From NCBI GenBank assembly GCA_947306605.1, contig CAMZHB010000112.1, positions 1 through 5,989 on the forward strand: a DNA stretch of 5,989 nt, given 5' to 3'. Each line of letters opens with the position of its first letter. Position 1 is the stretch's first letter. Shown here in pieces: positions 1 through 4,045 of the stretch. The DNA is from an uncultured Prevotellaceae bacterium. Lineage in GTDB: Bacteria; Bacteroidota; Bacteroidia; Bacteroidales; Bacteroidaceae. A program made the translations under genes and the position numbers. The notes below the pieces were generated by a model. That model worked only from the letters and a program-made list of their open reading frames with translations, made no database searches and was not told the DNA's origin.

Positions 1-22
1 ATTACCGCTTTTCATGCGACCT

Positions 23-30
23 CAAATATA
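23..30 (-). promoter_or_regulatory. Possible -7 box for the next minus-strand gene
   Basis: Read on the minus strand, these bases are TATATTTG, an exact match to the Bacteroidota TAnnTTTG -7 element. They lie 13 bases past the stop codon of the HU-LysM gene. No TTTG is seen 19-21 bases upstream, so the -33 element is missing or degenerate. An ATG on the minus strand at 13-15 could open the next gene, reading MKSGN before the window ends. A transcript from this box would start almost on that ATG, so the box and the start may not belong together. AT-rich DNA yields such 8-mers by chance, so this is weak. Confidence 0.22.
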
Positions 31-43
31 AATTATCCTAATT

Positions 44-1093
44 TTAATGTCGGTGTGCCAGTTTCGGAACTTTGAGAACGGTTCCTTTATGTACGACATC
101 GGCGCTGCTAAGTTTGTTATAAAAAATAATATATGGGACATAGTCTTCCGCATTTGAATAGAAATATTTCCTAGATATGCGTGTCAACGATTCACCTGGC
201 TGTACCTCGTGCTCAGCTAAGGTTCCGATAATAAGGAATCGGCCTCCGGGCAACTGGTCATAGCGTTGGCTCAGCACTTCCGGACTCTCTTCCGATTCAT
301 CCGGCTTTGTTTCCGCAGTTTCTTGCAACTTAGGACTTACAGAATCTGTTTTCACCGAATCCACCGCAAACGTATCGGGCTTCGACACCAACGTGGGCTC
401 CTCTGGGGTGCTTTGACACCCGCCGGTAAGCCATCCGTTGCTTCCGGCAAGATAGCTTAGCAACATCAGCATCAGAGTCAGAAGTCCCCAAATGAGGCCA
501 TGCCACCGACATGAACGGTTTGAATCATCTCCATCGCCTTCCTGTTCATCCGACACGCCACTCACTGCGTCCGTAGACACCTCTTGAAAATCAGGTGTTT
601 GTTCTATATCTTCTGAGACAGGTTCCGGTATTTCCTGAACCGGCACTTCCGGCTTTTCACTGGCTTGAAATGCATGCATAGGTGCTTCTACCGGAACTTT
701 TTCCTCTTCATCAGCCGATACAACTTCAACATCAGGCACGACAGACAGCGTGTTCAAATCAATATTATCGTCTTCAATCACGACAGTTTCGAAATGTTCG
801 AATGGACGATTGACTCGCGATTTCAAAGATTTGTCCGGTGTAAACGTCAAGCGCAGATGCTCGGAAATCTCTATGCGTTCACCGGTATTAACGTTGACAC
901 TCTCGCGGCTATTTACGGTTACCAATTTAAAAGTACCGAGTCCCTTTACCTTAACATAGCTATCCTTCTCCAGAGATTCTTTGATAATCGACAGAGCACA
1001 ACGAATGAAATTCTCAGACTTCGTTTTGGAGTAGCTATGACGTACAGCCATGCGCTCAGCTAAATCCTGTACAGTTATTTTTCGATTTGCCAT
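44..1093 (-). CDS. HU-family DNA-binding domain fused to a membrane segment and a C-terminal LysM domain
   Basis: This 349-residue protein has four parts. Residues 1-95 resemble the HU/IHF fold, with GLGTFKL at 51-57 and the beta-arm signature NVNTGERIEI at 67-76. Residues 100-192 are an acidic, proline-rich linker. Residues 198-217 are one hydrophobic helix (GLIWGLLTLMLMLLSYLAG region) preceded by two arginines and followed by acidic sequence, which predicts the N terminus in the cytoplasm and the C terminus in the periplasm. After a polar stretch, residues 294-345 look like a LysM repeat (EVQPGESLTRIS, then GTVLKVP), a fold that usually binds peptidoglycan. The normal DNA-intercalating proline of the arm is Val68. 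No signal peptide is seen, and the Cys226 context (LTGGC) is not a good lipobox. The gene is last in the operon, 15 nt after the smaller HU gene, with no Shine-Dalgarno sequence. HU, membrane and LysM parts are seen in the sequence; a role in tying DNA to the envelope is inference. DNA binding could have been lost and the domain kept for dimerisation. Confidence 0.9.
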   Translation of the reverse strand: MANRKITVQDLAERMAVRHSYSKTKSENFIRCALSIIKESLEKDSYVKVKGLGTFKLVTVNSRESVNVNTGERIEISEHLRLTFTPDKSLKSRVNRPFEHFETVVIEDDNIDLNTLSVVPDVEVVSADEEEKVPVEAPMHAFQASEKPEVPVQEIPEPVSEDIEQTPDFQEVSTDAVSGVSDEQEGDGDDSNRSCRWHGLIWGLLTLMLMLLSYLAGSNGWLTGGCQSTPEEPTLVSKPDTFAVDSVKTDSVSPKLQETAETKPDESEESPEVLSQRYDQLPGGRFLIIGTLAEHEVQPGESLTRISRKYFYSNAEDYVPYIIFYNKLSSADVVHKGTVLKVPKLAHRH

Positions 1094-1108
1094 CAGAATG
1101 TGTTCTGG

Positions 1109-1381
1109 TTATTTTACTTTATTTCTGAACGTCTCGCTCCATTTAAAGTTTAAGGTCAATTTAGGAGGCACAAGCATCCGTTTCATCGTTGACGGATTTA
1201 CGATTATACGCTCATTACGTTTTTTCACCTCAAAGGTGCCAAAACCATGAAAGAACAAATCGTTGCCTTCATCAAACTGATTGACCATCTCGTCAATTGT
1301 TTCGTCCATCATCTTTTGTGTGTCGCGTACATTCATCTCCATTTTGGAGGCTAATGCAGCTATAAATTCCCGATTATTCAT
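1109..1381 (-). CDS. HU-family DNA-binding protein, 90 residues
   Basis: The protein has the length and layout of a single HU/IHF subunit: an N-terminal helical dimerisation part (residues 1-42), GFGTFEVKKR at 46-55, a beta-arm with VNPSTMKRM at 61-69, and a basic C-terminal helix. HU proteins act as dimers that bind and bend DNA without strong sequence specificity and shape the nucleoid. Pro63, the residue that wedges between base pairs, is present. The glycine that usually follows in NPxTG is replaced by methionine (Met66). The start codon lies inside the end of rimO: the two genes share 8 bases (ATGAATAA), so translation is probably coupled. It is followed after 15 nt by a second, larger HU-domain gene. 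Whether the two subunits pair as a heterodimer cannot be read from the sequence. The family is clear; assignment to HU or IHF proper is not. Confidence 0.93.
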   Translation of the reverse strand: MNNREFIAALASKMEMNVRDTQKMMDETIDEMVNQFDEGNDLFFHGFGTFEVKKRNERIIVNPSTMKRMLVPPKLTLNFKWSETFRNKVK

Positions 1382-2690
1382 CGTTCTTGGGTTTAGGTAC
1401 TACATTTCCATATAAATCAAACTCATCGCTACCGGTAATCTCGACATCGTAAAAATAACCGCGGAATAAACGACGATCTTGAGCAGACACAAAAACTTCG
1501 CCATCAACTTCAGGAGAATCGTACTCAGTCCTGCCCACATAAAAGTCCGATTCCTTGCGGTCAATAATTACTTCCATTGTTTTCCCCACGCGATTGGCAC
1601 AGATTTCCTCTGATATAGTCTGTTGCAAAGCCATCAATTCAGACAGTCTCTCCCGTTTAACCGTTTCTGGAATCATGTCATCAAGATGTAAAGCGGCCCA
1701 AGTGTCTTCTTCCTCGCTATAAGCAAACGCTCCCATGTGTTCAAAACGCATTTCACGCGTGAAATCGAGCAATTCCTCAAACTCAGCGTCCCCTTCACCA
1801 GGGAAGCCAACCATGAATGTGGTACGTAGTGCTATGCCTGGCACTTCTTCACGGATTCTTGTCAAAAGTTCACGCTGATAGGTCCCGTCTGTGTGGCGCC
1901 GCATGTTTTGTAACACATTATTACTTATATGTTGGAGAGCAATGTCCAAATATTTGCACACATTAGTCCGTTCCCGCATAACCCGCAACAAATCTGTGGG
2001 GAAGGCATTGGGATATGCGTAATGCAAACGCAGCCATTTTACGCCGGGAACATCGGCTATTTTTTCCACAAGTTCAGGCAATGCACGCCTATGATAGATG
2101 TCCAGCCCATAATACGTCAGTTCCTGAGCAATAACTTGAAATTCCTTCACGCCGAATGCCACCAAGCGCTCCACTTCACCAACAATCTCCTCCATAGGCC
2201 TGCTTTTGTGTTTTCCAGTAATGATTGGAATGGCACAATATGCGCACTTACGGTCACAGCCCTCTGATATTTTCAGATATGCGTAGTGCCTAGGTGTTGT
2301 TATCACGCGATGCGTACTACAATCAAACCAGAAAGTTTGTCCCAGGTCCTTTAGCAGTGCATTATAATTGAACTTGCCATAATATCGGTCAACTTGTGGG
2401 ATTTCTTTGTTTAGTTCGCTAAAAAACCTCTCGCTTAGACATCCGCAAACCAGCAACTTAGACAAACGTCCCTCGTCTTTCGCCTTACACAACTCCAAGA
2501 TCATGTTGATGCTCTCCTCTTTAGCATCGTTTATAAAGCCACAGGTATTCACTATGGCAATGTCACGATGGAGACGCTTTGGGTTATGAAAAACACGAAA
2601 GCCGTTACGATACAATTGAAACAACAAACGCTCAGAATCAACAAGGTTCTTTGAGCAGCCCATCGTTATCAGATCGACAGAACGCCGCAT
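1374..2690 (-). CDS. rimO: Ribosomal protein uS12 methylthiotransferase RimO
   Basis: RimO is a radical-SAM enzyme that adds a methylthio group to a conserved aspartate of ribosomal protein uS12. All expected parts are visible in 438 residues. The N-terminal MTTase domain carries its cluster cysteines at Cys12 (MGCSKN), Cys50 (NTCGFI) and Cys84 (CGCL). The radical-SAM motif CDRKCAYC gives Cys145, Cys149 and Cys152 for the second [4Fe-4S] cluster. PGEGD at 298-301 and the preceding TTFMVGF belong to the radical-SAM barrel. The C-terminal part from about residue 368 fits a TRAM domain. The MGCSKNLVDSE start and overall length favour RimO over the tRNA enzyme MiaB. The start lies 1 nt after the ftsY stop codon, and the 3' end overlaps the HU gene by 8 bases, so the gene sits in the middle of an operon. 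No key residue is missing. Confidence 0.96.
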   Translation of the reverse strand: MRRSVDLITMGCSKNLVDSERLLFQLYRNGFRVFHNPKRLHRDIAIVNTCGFINDAKEESINMILELCKAKDEGRLSKLLVCGCLSERFFSELNKEIPQVDRYYGKFNYNALLKDLGQTFWFDCSTHRVITTPRHYAYLKISEGCDRKCAYCAIPIITGKHKSRPMEEIVGEVERLVAFGVKEFQVIAQELTYYGLDIYHRRALPELVEKIADVPGVKWLRLHYAYPNAFPTDLLRVMRERTNVCKYLDIALQHISNNVLQNMRRHTDGTYQRELLTRIREEVPGIALRTTFMVGFPGEGDAEFEELLDFTREMRFEHMGAFAYSEEEDTWAALHLDDMIPETVKRERLSELMALQQTISEEICANRVGKTMEVIIDRKESDFYVGRTEYDSPEVDGEVFVSAQDRRLFRGYFYDVEITGSDEFDLYGNVVPKPKNDE

Positions 2691-2691
2691 A

Positions 2692-3648
2692 CTAATTCGT
2701 ATCTGGGAAGAGTGAATCTACAAATTCGCGACGGTCGAAAGGCTGTAGGTCAGAAATTTTCTCACCTAGGCCAATGTATTTCACAGGTACTTGTAACATA
2801 TGAGAAATGCCGATTACGACGCCACCTTTAGCCGTTCCGTCAAGTTTTGTAATAGCTAAAGAATCCACTTCAGTGGCTTTCGAGAATTGCTTAGCCTGTT
2901 CGAAGGCATTCTGTCCCGTACTTCCGTCCAAGACAAGCATGACTTCATCGGGCGCAGTAGGTACTACCTTTTTCATAACATTCTTGATTTTTGTCAGTTC
3001 ATTCATTAAACCGATTTTGTTATGAAGACGGCCTGCCGTATCAATGAGAACGACGTCAGCAGACGAAGCTACAGCAGAACTTAACGTGTCATAGGCTACA
3101 CTGGCCGGGTCACTGCCCATCTTTTGCTTAACAATGGGGATTCCAACCCGGTTTGCCCAAATATCAAGTTGTTCAACAGCTGCCGCACGAAAGGTATCAG
3201 CGGCACCAAGCACCACATTCAACCCTTGTTGCTTGTACATCCAAGCCAGTTTACCGATTGTCGTCGTTTTTCCTACTCCGTTAACACCGACTACCATTAT
3301 TACATATGGTTTATGCTCGGATTCTTCGGTTTTGTCGGGGCTTTTAGTTGTATCTTCGCACAACATGGCTGTTATTTCCTCCCGCAATATCTGCTGCAAC
3401 TCGCTTGTCTTAACATATTTGTCACGAGCTACACGCTGTTTAATGCGATCAATGATTTCAAGAGTTGTATCTACACCGACATCAGACGTAATCAGGACAT
3501 CTTCCAAGTCATCCAGCACATCGTCATCCACTTCTGATTTTCCGGCAACGGCACGTGTTATCTTCGAGAACACACTTTCTTTCGTCTTAGCCAAACCTTG
3601 GTCCAAGACTTCTTTCTTTTCTTTCGAGAATAACCCAAACAATTTCAT
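2692..3648 (-). CDS. ftsY: Signal recognition particle receptor FtsY
   Basis: FtsY is the GTPase that receives ribosomes carrying SRP-bound nascent membrane proteins and hands them to the Sec translocon. The 318 residues show an N domain (about 20-100) and a G domain: P-loop GVNGVGKTTT at 121-130, DTFRAAA at 151-157, DTAGR at 203-207, TKLDGTAKGG at 267-276 and the closing GLGEKISDL at 293-301. The DTFRAAA insertion is typical of the SRP GTPases, and the short N-terminal extension followed by the N domain fits FtsY rather than Ffh, which would also have a C-terminal M domain. The long acidic A domain of the E. coli protein is absent; a short lysine-rich N-terminal helix (MKLFGLFSKEKK) could serve for membrane contact. 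It is the first gene of the minus-strand operon, with a -7 box about 20 bases upstream and rimO beginning 1 nt after its stop. Confidence 0.97.
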   Translation of the reverse strand: MKLFGLFSKEKKEVLDQGLAKTKESVFSKITRAVAGKSEVDDDVLDDLEDVLITSDVGVDTTLEIIDRIKQRVARDKYVKTSELQQILREEITAMLCEDTTKSPDKTEESEHKPYVIMVVGVNGVGKTTTIGKLAWMYKQQGLNVVLGAADTFRAAAVEQLDIWANRVGIPIVKQKMGSDPASVAYDTLSSAVASSADVVLIDTAGRLHNKIGLMNELTKIKNVMKKVVPTAPDEVMLVLDGSTGQNAFEQAKQFSKATEVDSLAITKLDGTAKGGVVIGISHMLQVPVKYIGLGEKISDLQPFDRREFVDSLFPDTN

Positions 3649-3668
3649 ATATAGCCTTGTTTTGACTG

Positions 3669-3676
3669 CAAAAATA
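3669..3676 (-). promoter_or_regulatory. -7 box of the ftsY operon promoter
   Basis: On the minus strand this reads TATTTTTG followed by C, a full match to the TAnnTTTG -7 element used by the primary sigma factor of Bacteroidota. It ends 20 bases before the ftsY start codon, giving a predicted leader of about 13 bases. No clear TTTG is visible 19-21 bases further upstream, so the -33 element appears degenerate. It is the only good box seen before the four-gene operon and probably serves all of it. Confidence 0.6.
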
Positions 3677-3817
3677 TAACTTTTTGCCCATTTTATCGGT
3701 ATATTTCGGTCGAAAAACCGCTACAGCGACAAAAAACTGCGGAATAATCGGGGGGTTATGCCAGATTTGATGCCCAAAAGACCGTTTAGAACCACAGTAA
3801 CACCAGACTCGCGCCAC

Positions 3818-3922
3818 TATGTGGCTTGTCGTTCGTTTTATGTGGCTCGTAAAATCTTTTTAGTGCCTCATAAATTTGCCTATGTGGCTCGTTGTTTGAA
3901 GTATGTGACCTGTGCAAACAAA
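3818..3922. repeat. Array of five 12-bp cores at an exact 21-bp period
   Basis: Cores begin at 3818 (TATGTGGCTTGT), 3839 (TATGTGGCTCGT), 3860 (TTAGTGCCTCAT), 3881 (TATGTGGCTCGT) and 3902 (TATGTGACCTGT). Copies 2 and 4 are identical, copy 1 differs at one base, copy 5 at three and copy 3 at four. The 9 bases between cores vary. The spacing never changes: each core starts 21 bases after the previous one, and no further copy is found one period to either side. Twenty-one bases is two turns of the helix and also seven codons. The units are too short for CRISPR and flank no cas genes. The function is unknown to me. Confidence 0.85.
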
Positions 3923-3926
3923 CAAG

Positions 3927-3940
3927 ACAGCCATGGCTGT
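3927..3940. repeat. Perfect 14-bp palindrome ACAGCCATGGCTGT
   Basis: The sequence equals its own reverse complement and lies 5 bases past the last array unit, followed on the plus strand by seven adenines. It could be an operator for a dimeric regulator of tkt, whose promoter begins about 45 bases downstream. As RNA it would form only a stem of 5 base pairs with a 4-base loop. There is no run of T after it on the plus strand, and only a broken T-rich stretch after it on the minus strand, so a terminator is unlikely. Confidence 0.45.
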
Positions 3941-3983
3941 AAAAAAATGACGGATGAAATATTCAAAAAACTTCTGCAATTGC

Positions 3984-4014
3984 TTTGTCCTTCCCTTGTT
4001 TTGGCGTATCTTTG
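3984..4014 (+). promoter_or_regulatory. tkt promoter with -33 and -7 boxes
   Basis: The -33 element TTTG lies at 3984-3987 and the -7 element TATCTTTG at 4007-4014, separated by 19 bases, as expected for the Bacteroidota primary sigma factor. Transcription would begin near 4020, leaving a leader of roughly 25 bases before the ATG at 4046. The leader is A/T-rich and has no properly placed Shine-Dalgarno sequence, in line with the phylum. Confidence 0.7.
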
Positions 4015-4045
4015 TATTCAAATTCAAGGTTCGAAATATTAAATC

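Larger units (their letters stand above)
3649..4045. other. Divergent intergenic region between ftsY and tkt
   Basis: This 397-nt stretch separates two outward-facing genes. It holds the ftsY -7 box at its left end, a 21-bp-periodic array near the middle, a 14-bp palindrome, and the tkt promoter at its right end. I see no tRNA, no riboswitch that I recognise and no convincing protein gene. An open frame at 3758-4042 on the plus strand reads through the array and the tkt promoter; it is treated as incidental (see findings). In many Bacteroidales, as I recall, the ribosomal genes rpmB and rpmG and a small DUF4295 gene stand just before ftsY; none of them is here. Confidence 0.8.

Noticed and set aside
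427..445. Lipoprotein attachment site at Cys226 of the HU-LysM protein
   Set aside because: The preceding residues are LTGG, with threonine at -3, where a lipobox needs Leu, Val or Ile, and the hydrophobic segment is internal, behind a cytoplasmic HU domain.
665..1063. 132-codon open frame on the plus strand inside the HU-LysM gene
   Set aside because: It is antisense to the conserved HU domain and shows no domain or start signals; it looks like a shadow frame.
1374..2690. MiaB tRNA methylthiotransferase rather than RimO
   Set aside because: The opening MGCSKNLVDSE, the NTCGFI motif and the position beside ftsY fit RimO; MiaB typically begins with a different motif around its first cysteine.
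2692..3648. Ffh (SRP54) rather than FtsY
   Set aside because: There is no methionine-rich M domain after the G domain; the protein ends soon after GLGEKISDL, as FtsY does.
3134..3679. 181-codon open frame on the plus strand inside ftsY
   Set aside because: It lies antisense to the conserved GTPase domain of ftsY, has no recognisable motif or promoter, and its composition follows from the opposite gene.
3818..3922. CRISPR array
   Set aside because: The repeated core is only 12 bp with 9-bp gaps and degenerate copies; no cas genes are nearby.
3927..3950. Rho-independent terminator
   Set aside because: Only a 5-bp stem is possible, with no T run on the plus strand; no gene ends here on either strand.
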